This document shows, one piece after another, positions 45,001 to 52,973 of a DNA stretch of 64,000 nt. Position 1 is the first letter of the stretch; every line of letters begins with the position of its first letter. The stretch comes from Microbulbifer celer (GTDB lineage Bacteria; Pseudomonadota; Gammaproteobacteria; Pseudomonadales; Cellvibrionaceae). The notes under the pieces were generated by a model. That model was not told where the DNA came from, made no database searches, and saw only the letters and a program-made list of their open reading frames with translations. The DNA lies in the NCBI RefSeq assembly GCF_020991125.1, contig NZ_CP087715.1, positions 1-64,000 of the forward strand, in the 5' to 3' direction. Position numbers and translations under genes: made by a program.

Positions 45001-45454
45001 CGATGGCCGGGGGAATCCCCAGCAATGCGTGCAGGGCGGAGGTTAGGATCGCGGCTTCGATGGCGAAGAAAATGAAGGTGAAACTGGCGTAAATCAGCGA
45101 GGTGATGGTGGAGCCCAGGTAACCGAAGCCGGCGCCGCGGGTGAGCAGGTCGATATCCAGGCCGTGTTTGGCGGCGTAGTAGCTGATGGGAAAGCCGGTG
45201 ATAAAGATCACCGCGGCTACGGCGAGCATGGCGGTGACGGTGTTGATAAAACCGTAATTGAGGGTGACGGCCGCGGCGATGGCTTCGAGGGCGAGGAAGG
45301 CGGTGGCGCCGAGGGCGGTTTTGGCCACCTGTTCGATGCTAAAGCGCCGCCCGCGCACGGCGGTGAATCGCAGTGCGAAGTCTTCGAGGGTCTCGTCTCC
45401 CACCCACTTGTTGTAGGTCCGCCGTACGCGGAATACCTGTTGTGCGGGTCGCAT
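42056..45454 (-). CDS. Hybrid sensor kinase with NCS1-permease-like sensor domain
   Basis: This is a 1132-aa inner membrane hybrid kinase. About residues 10-490 form some twelve hydrophobic helices resembling NCS1 purine/cytosine/allantoin permeases (YNKWVGDETLEDFALRF start). A nine-Cys cluster follows at about 507-546 (CCICENRF to CMDACKP), then two more helices and a coiled coil. The HisKA domain has phospho-His near 690 in SGISHELRTP, with ATPase motifs LLSNAIKYT, DTGVGI and TGLGL. A receiver domain begins near 925 (phospho-Asp near 976, LLDVTMPG), followed by a short helical tail. The start at 45454 fits family alignment from memory; ATG 45583 would add 43 residues. It is coupled to the response regulator gene and lies near urt genes. 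Confidence 0.88.
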   Translation of the reverse strand: MRPAQQVFRVRRTYNKWVGDETLEDFALRFTAVRGRRFSIEQVAKTALGATAFLALEAIAAAVTLNYGFINTVTAMLAVAAVIFITGFPISYYAAKHGLDIDLLTRGAGFGYLGSTITSLIYASFTFIFFAIEAAILTSALHALLGIPPAIGYILCAVAVIPVVTHGIRTVSKFQIGTQPLWLLLQCLALGIAAWFEIARVEDWTRFAPQHNPDSGHFNWMLFGAASAVFFAMVAQIGEQVDYLRFMPEKTRENRARWWFWLTLAGPGWVMIGIIKMLFGSFLAYLAITGGASSLEAADPVYMYQMVFNYLTQSPTMALILAGVMVVISQMKINVTNAYAGSIAWSNFFSRLTRSHPGRVVWLVFNVSIALILMELGIYRALEGVLGIFSLLAISWLGCLAADLMINKPLGISPSYVEFKRSHLYDVNPVGVGSMLLASAIGVVCYLGHLGDGPKHFASFISLGICFVMVPLLGVITRGQFYLARHRDFLDEDPPHTAAIIHSAQTCCICENRFEPADMSHCPAYQGPICSLCCSLDSRCMDACKPDAHFSHQFMALLRMLVPEQVVRGVASRLGRFALLLLGASVCIAGVLSLVYGQMQPATADEAALLQQALWTLFVLLLLIAGVLAWLFLLTHDSRVVAQMESNRQTRLLLNEIEAHKETDRALQQAKEQADRANSAKSRYLSGISHELRTPLQSILGYAQLLNQQQDIAEKHRNGLRIIKRSGEYLTDLIEGLLDISKIEAGRLDIYRNHVRLPELLEQMVEMFRPQAQAKGIQMHCHIHSPLPSTVIADEKRLRQILINLLSNAIKYTRQGQVDFHIRYRNQVAEFTIADTGVGIHPEDQARILKPFERVRNGQTPSIAGTGLGLTIAYLLTEIMGGELRLESTPGEGSRFTVSLLLSWVEPNRHHDTPARCITGYEGPRRSVMVVDDEPLHRGLIADLLAPLGFSLMEAQSAEDCLAQIQRQQPDLFLLDVTMPGQDGLALAEQLRRQQIKVPIVMLSADAQERHLKPGEHVAAHDDYLVKPLVNQKLFDTLARLLSLTWRYSAVPMPSAADARSGQAATPLPQHPLLADLLAYARIGYRSGVHKTLDRLASEHITDSVRIEHFRQLADTMRFEQLSEALESEESQ

Positions 45455-45605
45455 GGCCTGTTGTTCGTTGTCGTTATTGTTGCCCGTAAAAAGTCCAACC
45501 ACCGGGTGCTGCCTTACTGCTGATTGCTTGTCTTCTCTTTTCCTTGCAACAAGAATACCGAATAACACCGGCCTGAAGCGCATTCAGTGACCAAAAGCTG
45601 GGTGT

Positions 45606-45743
45606 GAAGGTGCCGATGCCGGGGGAAGCCTTGCGAGACCTTCTAAAACAGGGATGTTTTAGGAGAGCCCCCATGGATGGGTTGAGGGGGGGGGGGGCGC
45701 CTAGCTCGTGTCTTGCAAGGCTTCCCCCGGTAGCGGCACCGCC
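45606..45743 (+). repeat. Palindromic repeat, copy 3 (138 bp)
   Basis: A 20-bp inverted repeat with one G-T pair (45619-45638 with 45711-45730) surrounds an 11-bp hairpin of different sequence (45640-45650 with 45655-45665) and the core AGCCCCCATGGATGGGTT. The ends match copies 1 and 2 (GAAGGTGCCGATGCCGGG; CACCGCC). After the core it carries a run of twelve G residues (45686-45697), which accounts for the greater length. It lies between divergent kinase and porin genes. Confidence 0.85.
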
Positions 45744-46009
45744 ACTGAGCCTGTTTCGTGCCACCCCGGGGGCTTATAGAGCAGCCCCTTCAGCCCGCCT
45801 CCTGAGCTTTGACTCCCCTGAGCTGTTTCACCCCGATTTTCTCGCGCAATTCCTCGATCCTTAGTGTACGTCTGCCCCCGGTGTTGGAAACCGTCAAATG
45901 ACGTAGTGACCGGCCCCAATACGCGTATGGCCCCTCTGGGCTTCTCTCCGAATAATCGATAGCAACAAAAATAACCAATCGAGATCAGCCATTCCCGGAG
46001 GGGGTACAC
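45744..46009. other. Porin upstream region
   Basis: With the repeat at 45606-45743, this is the rest of a 555-bp gene-free interval. It should contain the promoter of the porin and urt genes. I found no convincing sigma-54 (TGGC-N-TTGC) or sigma-70 pair and no gene. A GGAGGGGG ribosome binding site precedes the porin start. Confidence 0.5.
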
Positions 46010-47167
46010 ATGAAGACGTTAACAGGAGGTGCGCGACTGCAAGCGGGGCCGCAGTTGAAAAAAACAACCTGGCAGAGTGCCTGTGCCGCAGGAGTGCTGG
46101 CCGTCTGCGCCGCGCCGCTGCCGGCGCTGGCGAAACAGTACGAATCCGAAAGTGGCCAGACCTTCAGTATCGGCGCCGGCTTCCGTTCACAGTTCGAATC
46201 CGTGGAAGGCGACAGCGAATTCACCCTGCCGGATATCCGCGTCTACACCAGTGGACAGCTGAACGACACCGTGAAATTCACCTTCAACCTGCAGCAGCGC
46301 AACAATGACACCGTCGATGTGCTGGACGCGATTGCCCAGTTTGAATTCAGCCCGCAATTCAATATCTGGGCGGGGCGAATGCTCACACCGGCAGACCGGA
46401 TCGAAATGAGCGGGCCGTTTTACGGACTGAGCTGGAACCAGTACCGCCAGCCACTGTACCCCTCCGATCAGGGCGGACAGGCCGGCCTGATCGGGCGCGA
46501 TGAGGGAATCACCTTCTGGGGAGCGGCCGGCAAGTTTCAGTACGCGGCCGGTACCTTCTACGGGCTGAATGAGTACAGCAACCGGGATGAAAACCCGCTG
46601 TACGCCACGCGCTTTGCCTACAACTTCCTGAATATGGAATCCAATCCGGGCTACTACACCAGCTCCACCTACTACGGTGGTCTCGGCAATATCTTTACCC
46701 TCGCACTTTCCATGCAGAGCCAGGAAGACGGCGTGGGCAGTGAGGCATCTGCCGGTGATTTCTCTGGCTGGACCATCGACATGCTGTCGGAAACCGTACT
46801 GGATGCCGGTGGCGTGGTCACGCTGGAAGCGGAATACAAAAGTCTCGATGCGGATTACACCCTCGCCTCTCAGCCGATGGCTGGAGACTGTTTCTGCCTT
46901 TTTGACGGCGAGTCTGCCTTCGCCACCGCTGCCTATCTGTTCCCCGGCAATGTGGGCCCGGGCAAATTCCAGCCCTACTTGCGCCTGGTGGAAAACCGTC
47001 CCTCCGATGCCGATAGCAGCAGCGCCACCGAGCTCGGCCTCAACTACGTGGTCAACGGCCACAACACCCGCGTCAATCTCAGTTATGTCAGTGGCGATGC
47101 CAATGCATCGGGTTATACCGGGGCGGATGTGGACGCGTTGAGCCTCGGCATGCAGGTTCAGCTGTAA
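46010..47167 (+). CDS. Outer membrane porin of the urea uptake locus
   Basis: This is a predicted outer membrane beta-barrel of 385 aa. After an unusually long N-terminal region the signal peptide ends near residue 41 (PLPALAKQ). The mature part has alternating barrel strands, including FNLQQRNNDTVDVLDAIAQFEF and IWAGRMLTPADRIEMSGPFY, and ends MQVQL. Its place just upstream of urtA recalls FmdC-type porins found with amide and urea transport genes, so it may let urea or short amides through the outer membrane (inference). Confidence 0.8.
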   Translation: MKTLTGGARLQAGPQLKKTTWQSACAAGVLAVCAAPLPALAKQYESESGQTFSIGAGFRSQFESVEGDSEFTLPDIRVYTSGQLNDTVKFTFNLQQRNNDTVDVLDAIAQFEFSPQFNIWAGRMLTPADRIEMSGPFYGLSWNQYRQPLYPSDQGGQAGLIGRDEGITFWGAAGKFQYAAGTFYGLNEYSNRDENPLYATRFAYNFLNMESNPGYYTSSTYYGGLGNIFTLALSMQSQEDGVGSEASAGDFSGWTIDMLSETVLDAGGVVTLEAEYKSLDADYTLASQPMAGDCFCLFDGESAFATAAYLFPGNVGPGKFQPYLRLVENRPSDADSSSATELGLNYVVNGHNTRVNLSYVSGDANASGYTGADVDALSLGMQVQL

Positions 47168-47208
47168 ATCTAGCGACGATTTTCCAAAGCATACACAGGA
47201 GCCATTCC

Positions 47209-48495
47209 ATGAAACTGAAAAAATTTGTCGCCAGCCTCGCGCTGGCCGCCGGTACCAGTGTGGTGAGTGTCGCGACGCTGGCGGCGGAAACCATCAAAGT
47301 GGGGGTGCTGCACTCCCTGTCCGGCACCATGGCCATTAGTGAAACCACCCTCAAAGACACGGTGCTGATGATGGTGGATGCGCAGAACCGCAAGGGCGGT
47401 CTGCTGGGCAAGAAACTTGAAGCGGTCGTCGTGGACCCCGCCTCCGACTGGCCGCTGTTTGCCGAGAAAGCCCGCGAACTGCTGACCAAGGAAAAAGTGG
47501 ATGTCATTTTCGGTTGCTGGACCTCCGTATCCCGCAAATCGGTATTGCCTGTGGTGGAAGAGCTGAACGGTCTGATGTTCTACCCGGTGCAGTATGAAGG
47601 AGAAGAATCCTCGAAAAATGTGTTCTACACCGGTGCCGCGCCCAACCAACAGGCAATTCCCGCCGTGGACTACCTGATGTCAGATCTGGAAGTGGAACGC
47701 TGGGTGCTGGCCGGCACCGATTATGTATATCCGCGCACCACCAACAAAATTCTGGAAGCCTATCTGGAATCCAGGGGGGTGGATAAAAAAGACATCATGA
47801 TCAACTACACCCCGTTCGGGCATTCCGACTGGCAGAGCATCGTGTCCGACATCAAAAAATTCGGCAGCGCGGGCAAGAATACCGCGGTGGTTTCCACCAT
47901 CAATGGCGATGCCAATGTGCCCTTCTATAAAGAGCTGGCCAATCAGGGCATCAGCTCCGAAGACATTCCGGTAGTCGCATTCTCCGTGGGCGAAGAAGAG
48001 CTGTCCGGTATCGACACCGGTCCGCTGGTGGGCCACATGGCGGCCTGGAACTACTTCCAGGGTATCGACAGCGAAGCCAACGAATACTTTGTGGAGCAGT
48101 GGAAAACATTTATCGGCGACGAAAAGCGTGTGACCAACGACCCCATGGAAGCAACTTATATCGGCTTCAATATGTGGGCCAAGGCGGTGGAAAAAGCGGG
48201 TACTACGGAAGTGGACGCGGTGGAACAGGCGATGATCGGTATCGAGTTCCCGAATCTGTCCGGCGGTGTTGCCAGGATGAACAAGAACCACCACCTGTCA
48301 AAACCGGTATTTATCGGTGAGATCCAGGATGACGGTCAGTTCGAAGTGGTGTGGGAAACCGACGGTGTGGTCGCCGGTGATGCCTGGTCCGATTTCCTGC
48401 CGGGCTCCAGAGACCTGATCGCCGACTGGACCGCGCCGATCAAGTGCGGCAATTACAACACCGAGGCCCAGGCCTGCGGCGGTCAGGCGGAGTGA
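47209..48495 (+). CDS. urtA: Urea ABC transporter substrate-binding protein
   Basis: UrtA (428 aa) is the periplasmic urea-binding protein of the Urt transporter. A signal peptide ends near residue 26 (VATLAAET). Type I periplasmic-binding features are IKVGVLHSLSGTMAISE, IFGCWTSVSRKSVLPVVEE, LFYPVQYEGEESS-like LMFYPVQYEGEES, and AAPNQQAIPAVDYL, all characteristic of UrtA. AGGAG precedes the ATG, and urtB starts 3 bp after the stop. Confidence 0.95.
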   Translation: MKLKKFVASLALAAGTSVVSVATLAAETIKVGVLHSLSGTMAISETTLKDTVLMMVDAQNRKGGLLGKKLEAVVVDPASDWPLFAEKARELLTKEKVDVIFGCWTSVSRKSVLPVVEELNGLMFYPVQYEGEESSKNVFYTGAAPNQQAIPAVDYLMSDLEVERWVLAGTDYVYPRTTNKILEAYLESRGVDKKDIMINYTPFGHSDWQSIVSDIKKFGSAGKNTAVVSTINGDANVPFYKELANQGISSEDIPVVAFSVGEEELSGIDTGPLVGHMAAWNYFQGIDSEANEYFVEQWKTFIGDEKRVTNDPMEATYIGFNMWAKAVEKAGTTEVDAVEQAMIGIEFPNLSGGVARMNKNHHLSKPVFIGEIQDDGQFEVVWETDGVVAGDAWSDFLPGSRDLIADWTAPIKCGNYNTEAQACGGQAE

Positions 48496-48498
48496 TCT

Positions 48499-50121
48499 GT
48501 GAAGCAATTGCTATTGAGTGGCTGCCTGTTGTTTTGCCTGTTGCTGGTGAGTACGACATGGGCACAGTCTGAGTCCGCCCCAGCCGCGGTGGATGGTCTT
48601 TTACAACAACTGACCGAAGCCAGCCTACGCGAAGTGGGCAGTGTGGTGGAACAATTGGAAAGAACCGGCGGCGAGTCCATGCGTCCGCTATTCGAAACCA
48701 TGTTGGCAGGGGATCTGTACTACCACAGGCAGACCGGCGCACTGATGGCAGTAGATAAAAACGCTGAAGGCGATCGCATCGGGCGCGATGTATTCAGTGG
48801 TGCTGATCTGGGCGTTCAGTCGCGCCGGGATATCAAGAAAATCCGGGTAAATAATCGCCTGCGCGGCCAGTTGCGCGACACCCTGGCACGCCTGGATTTA
48901 CGCCACGGCAGCACTGCGGAGCAGCGCGCGGCGGTGCTGGCCATTCTCGACGAGCTGACTGAGCAGAATATGCGCCTGTTGCAGCGCGTGGCAGACACTG
49001 ACGTCAATGGTGAGCTGCGCGAGTTGATCGGGCTGGCCGAAGCAATGGTGCAACTGCGGGACAGCAGTGATCGCGTGGTACGCATTGCCGCCATCGAAAC
49101 CATGAGCGGCCGACTGGAGAATCCGGTTAGAAATCAATTGCGCCGAGTGGTCAATGATGAGCGGGAGAGCGACGCTGCGGTGAAAGCGGCAGCGCAGAAG
49201 GCGCTGGATCGTATTGACGGGCGCATGGCGTTTTTCGGCAGTATGGAGCAGCTGTTCTTCGGCCTGAGTCTGGGATCGGTGCTACTGCTCGCCGGCATCG
49301 GTCTTGCGATCACCTTTGGCGTCATGGGTGTGATCAATATGGCCCACGGCGAAATGATCATGCTCGGGGCCTACACCACTTACGTCATCCAGCAGCTGAT
49401 GCCGAATGCCATTGAATATTCACTGCTGGTGGCGGTGCCCGCCGCGTTTCTGGTTTCCGGCAGTGTCGGTGTAGCCATTGAGCGCGGCGTTATCCGGCAT
49501 CTACAGGGGCGCCCGCTGGAAACGTTATTAGCCACCTTCGGTATCAGTCTGATTCTGCAGCAGGCGGTGCGCAGTATTTTCTCACCGTTGAATATGCAGG
49601 TGGTGACACCGGCATGGATGAGCGGATCCCTGCAGATCAACCCGGTATTTTCCATTACCTTCAACCGTTTTTATATCCTGCTGTTTGCACTGGCGGTCTT
49701 CATCAGTCTGGTGATGATTCTGAAAAAATCCTCCCTCGGCCTGAACGTGCGCGCGGTATCCCAGAACAGGAATATGGCGAAAGCCATGGGCGTGCGCACG
49801 GAACTGGTGGATGCGATGACCTTTGGTCTCGGTTCCGGTATCGCCGGTGTGGCCGGTGTGGCGCTGAGCCAGTTGACCAATGTGGGACCGAACCTGGGGC
49901 AGTCCTACATTATCGATTCCTTCATGGTGGTGGTCTTCGGTGGTGTGGGCAATCTGCTGGGCACGTTGGTTGGCGGTTTCTCTCTCGGTGTGGCGAATAA
50001 ATTTCTCGAGCCCGCCACAGGCGCAGTGCTTGCCAATATTATTGTGCTGTTGTGCCTGATCCTGTTTATCCAGAAGCGGCCCAAGGGGCTGTTTCCGCAA
50101 CGTGGGAGGGCAGCGGAATGA
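48499..50121 (+). CDS. urtB: Urea ABC transporter permease UrtB
   Basis: UrtB (540 aa) is an inner membrane permease of the branched-chain amino acid type. A signal-like segment and a periplasmic or exposed alpha-helical extension of about 230 residues precede the permease core, as is usual in proteobacterial UrtB. The core begins near LFFGLSLGSVLLLAGIGLAI and contains GVINMAHGEMIMLGAY and the EAA-like GLNVRAVSQNRNMAKAMGV loop. The start codon is GTG. The gene overlaps urtC by four bases (ATGA). Confidence 0.94.
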   Translation: MKQLLLSGCLLFCLLLVSTTWAQSESAPAAVDGLLQQLTEASLREVGSVVEQLERTGGESMRPLFETMLAGDLYYHRQTGALMAVDKNAEGDRIGRDVFSGADLGVQSRRDIKKIRVNNRLRGQLRDTLARLDLRHGSTAEQRAAVLAILDELTEQNMRLLQRVADTDVNGELRELIGLAEAMVQLRDSSDRVVRIAAIETMSGRLENPVRNQLRRVVNDERESDAAVKAAAQKALDRIDGRMAFFGSMEQLFFGLSLGSVLLLAGIGLAITFGVMGVINMAHGEMIMLGAYTTYVIQQLMPNAIEYSLLVAVPAAFLVSGSVGVAIERGVIRHLQGRPLETLLATFGISLILQQAVRSIFSPLNMQVVTPAWMSGSLQINPVFSITFNRFYILLFALAVFISLVMILKKSSLGLNVRAVSQNRNMAKAMGVRTELVDAMTFGLGSGIAGVAGVALSQLTNVGPNLGQSYIIDSFMVVVFGGVGNLLGTLVGGFSLGVANKFLEPATGAVLANIIVLLCLILFIQKRPKGLFPQRGRAAE

Positions 50122-51320
50122 GCGCAGCGCGTAAATTCTGGACCTCACTGTTCAATCTTCTCACTGAACTGCGCCAGCCCGGGCGGGGCTCTTCCTGGCT
50201 GGTGGGGATTCTTTTAATCACCACCATCGCCATGTCCGCGGCCAACCTGTTACTGCCCGCGGATTCTCCGTTGTATGTCAGCACCTACACCATCACCCTG
50301 ATGGGCAAGTACCTGTGTTTCGCCATGCTGGCGATGGCGGTGGATATCATCTGGGGTTATTGCGGCATTCTAAGCCTGGGCCACGGGGCTTTTTTTGCCC
50401 TCGGTGGTTACGGTATGGGGATGTACCTGATGCGTCAGATCGGTGATCGCGGGGTATACGGCAACCCGGATCTGCCGGACTTTATGGTGTTTCTCAACTG
50501 GCAGGAATTGCCCTGGTACTGGTTCGGCATGGATCAGTTCTGGTTCGCGGTGTTGATGGCGCTGGCGGTACCGGGATTGCTGGCATTTGTGTTCGGCTGG
50601 CTGGCGTTCCGCTCGCGGGTGACCGGTGTTTATCTGTCGATCATGACCCAGGCGCTGACCTATGCGCTGATGCTGGCATTTTTCCGTAATGAAATGGGTT
50701 TCGGCGGCAATAACGGGCTGACGGACTTCAAGGATATTCTCGGCTTTGACCTGCAGGCAGATGGGACCCGGGTGGCACTGCTATTGGTGACCACGCTGTT
50801 GCTGGTGATCGCTTTCCTGTCCAGCCGCGCGATTGTGCAGTCGCGACTGGGGCGGGTGATTGTAGCGGTGCGCGATACCGAGGCGCGGGCGCGTTTTCTC
50901 GGCTACCGCACCGAGCGCTACAAAGTATGGCTGTTTGTGTACTCGGCGTTGATCGCCGCGGTGGCGGGCATGTTGTATGTGCCGCAGGTGGGCATCATCA
51001 ACCCCGGTGAATTTTCCCCGCTCAATTCCATTGAAGTGGTGGTGTGGGTGGCGGTGGGCGGTCGTGGCACCCTGTATGGCGCCATTGTCGGCGCACTGCT
51101 GGTGAATTACGCCAAAACCCGCCTGACCGCCATCATGCCGGATGCATGGCTGTTTGCACTGGGGGCGTTGTTTGTGATTGTTACCGTGTATCTGCCCAGT
51201 GGATTGGCAGGTTTGTTGCAACGTTTTGGTGGTCAACAAAATGGTAAATCAGCCAGCGTTGAAGCAGAGCGCGAGTCATCCAACAAACCATCGATCGGCA
51301 TGCGGGAGGTCAATGCATGA
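50118..51320 (+). CDS. urtC: Urea ABC transporter permease UrtC
   Basis: UrtC (400 aa) is the second permease. About ten hydrophobic helices are seen. Family segments are WGYCGILSLGHGAFFALGGYGMGMYL, FRNEMGFGGNNGLTDFKDILG and the cytoplasmic loop IVAVRDTEARARFLGYRTERYK. ATG 50118 overlaps the urtB stop and has GGAGGG upstream, so it was preferred to an in-frame upstream start. The polar C-terminal tail overlaps urtD by four bases. Confidence 0.95.
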   Translation: MSAARKFWTSLFNLLTELRQPGRGSSWLVGILLITTIAMSAANLLLPADSPLYVSTYTITLMGKYLCFAMLAMAVDIIWGYCGILSLGHGAFFALGGYGMGMYLMRQIGDRGVYGNPDLPDFMVFLNWQELPWYWFGMDQFWFAVLMALAVPGLLAFVFGWLAFRSRVTGVYLSIMTQALTYALMLAFFRNEMGFGGNNGLTDFKDILGFDLQADGTRVALLLVTTLLLVIAFLSSRAIVQSRLGRVIVAVRDTEARARFLGYRTERYKVWLFVYSALIAAVAGMLYVPQVGIINPGEFSPLNSIEVVVWVAVGGRGTLYGAIVGALLVNYAKTRLTAIMPDAWLFALGALFVIVTVYLPSGLAGLLQRFGGQQNGKSASVEAERESSNKPSIGMREVNA

Positions 51321-52177
51321 GTAGCCTGAACCAGAATAGCCTGAATCGGTTGACCGAACAGGCACGGGCACTGATGCGCCGGGATACTGCCTGGCCCTTT
51401 CTGGTGCCGCGGCGACGCTCGGTGGATGTATCCAAGCAGGTGATCCTGTACTTGGAGGATCTGAACGTCAGTTTTGATGGTTTCCAGGCGCTGAACAATC
51501 TTAACCTGTATGTAAACGACGGCGAATTGCGTTGCCTGATCGGCGCCAATGGCGCCGGCAAGACCACGCTGATGGATGTGATTACCGGAAAAACCCAGTG
51601 CGACAGTGGCAGTGCCTGGTTCGGTCAGAATATTGATCTGCTGGCGCACGATGAGGCGGAAATTGCGCAGATGGGGATCGGGCGTAAATTCCAGAAACCG
51701 ACGGTGTTTGAGGCGCATACCGTATTTCACAACCTGGAGCTGTCGCTGCAGGGAAGCAAGGGGGTGTGGAGCGCGCTGACCGCCAAGCTGAGCAGTAGTG
51801 AGCGCGATCGCATCGATGAGGTGTTGAAGGTCATCGGTCTGGAGAAACTGCGTTTCCAGCTTGCCGGCGCGCTTTCCCATGGCCAGAAGCAGTGGCTGGA
51901 AATCGGTATGTTACTGGCGGCGGAGCCGCGTTTGCTGTTGATCGATGAGCCGGTGGCCGGCATGATCGCGGAGGAAGCGGAGCGGACAGCGGAGCTGCTG
52001 ACATCCCTTGCCGGCAAGCATACGGTGATCGTGGTGGAGCACGATATGGAATTTGTGCGCAGTATTGCACGTACGGTAACGGTTCTGCATCAGGGCTCGG
52101 TACTGGCGGAGGGCACGATGGATCAGGTGCAGAATAATCCGGATGTGATCGAGGTTTATCTGGGGGAGGAAGTATGA
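51317..52177 (+). CDS. urtD: Urea ABC transporter ATPase UrtD
   Basis: UrtD (286 aa) is one of two ATPases powering urea import. An N-terminal extension of about 45 residues precedes the ABC domain. Walker A is GANGAGKTT near residue 78, the signature is ALSHGQKQWLEIGMLL, and Walker B is LLLIDEPVAGM. HDMEFV provides the switch His. Four-base overlaps with urtC and urtE show tight coupling. Confidence 0.95.
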   Translation: MSSLNQNSLNRLTEQARALMRRDTAWPFLVPRRRSVDVSKQVILYLEDLNVSFDGFQALNNLNLYVNDGELRCLIGANGAGKTTLMDVITGKTQCDSGSAWFGQNIDLLAHDEAEIAQMGIGRKFQKPTVFEAHTVFHNLELSLQGSKGVWSALTAKLSSSERDRIDEVLKVIGLEKLRFQLAGALSHGQKQWLEIGMLLAAEPRLLLIDEPVAGMIAEEAERTAELLTSLAGKHTVIVVEHDMEFVRSIARTVTVLHQGSVLAEGTMDQVQNNPDVIEVYLGEEV

Positions 52178-52869
52178 TCCAGATCGAAAAACTGAATCAG
52201 AAATACGGTGGCACACAGATTTTATGGGACCTGAACCTGGAGGTGGAGCAGGGTTCTTGTACCTGCATCATGGGCCGCAATGGCGTCGGCAAGACGACGT
52301 TGCTGAAGTGTCTGATGGGGCTGTTGCCGCCCAGTGATGGCAGGATTCTGTTTGAGGGCAAGCCGATCGAGGGCAGTGCGGCGCAGGCGCGGGCCAAACT
52401 GGGCATTGGTTATGTACCCCAGGGGCGGGATATTTTTCCGTTGCTGACGGTGGAGGAGAATCTGCTGATCGGATTGCCGGCGCGTAGGGATGGGTTGAAG
52501 AAGGTTCCGGAGAAAATTTTTGAGCTGTTTCCGGTGTTGCGAGATATGTTGCATCGCCGCGGTGGCGATCTGTCCGGTGGGCAACAACAGCAGTTGGCCA
52601 TTGGTCGCGCGCTGGTGATTGATCCGAAGGTGCTGATTCTGGATGAGCCCAATGAGGGGATTCAGCCGAATATTGTCCGGCAGATTGGGGATGTGGTGAC
52701 GCGGCTCAATGAGGAGGATGGGCTGACGGTGATTCTGGTGGAGCAGAAGCTGGGGTTTGCGCGTCGGGTGGGGAAGGAGTTCCGGTTGATGCAGAAAGGG
52801 TCTGTGGTGGCTGCGGACAGGATGGCCAACCTGGATGATGGATTGATTCGGCAGTATCTGGCTGTGTGA
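52174..52869 (+). CDS. urtE: Urea ABC transporter ATPase UrtE
   Basis: UrtE (231 aa) is the second ATPase, LivF-like. Walker A is GRNGVGKTT near residue 35, the signature DLSGGQQQQLAIGRAL, and Walker B VLILDEPNEGIQPNIV. The start overlaps urtD by four bases. It is the last urt gene: the next gene is convergent and no clear terminator is seen in the 104-bp gap. Confidence 0.95.
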   Translation: MIQIEKLNQKYGGTQILWDLNLEVEQGSCTCIMGRNGVGKTTLLKCLMGLLPPSDGRILFEGKPIEGSAAQARAKLGIGYVPQGRDIFPLLTVEENLLIGLPARRDGLKKVPEKIFELFPVLRDMLHRRGGDLSGGQQQQLAIGRALVIDPKVLILDEPNEGIQPNIVRQIGDVVTRLNEEDGLTVILVEQKLGFARRVGKEFRLMQKGSVVAADRMANLDDGLIRQYLAV

Positions 52870-52973
52870 GTTTTCTGGCCTTTGAGGTATGGATGGGGAC
52901 TCCGTTGCTGGTTTTGTAGCGGCACCTTCAACCTGGACTTTGACTAATTTAATTTCTACTCTGGTTTGGCAAC

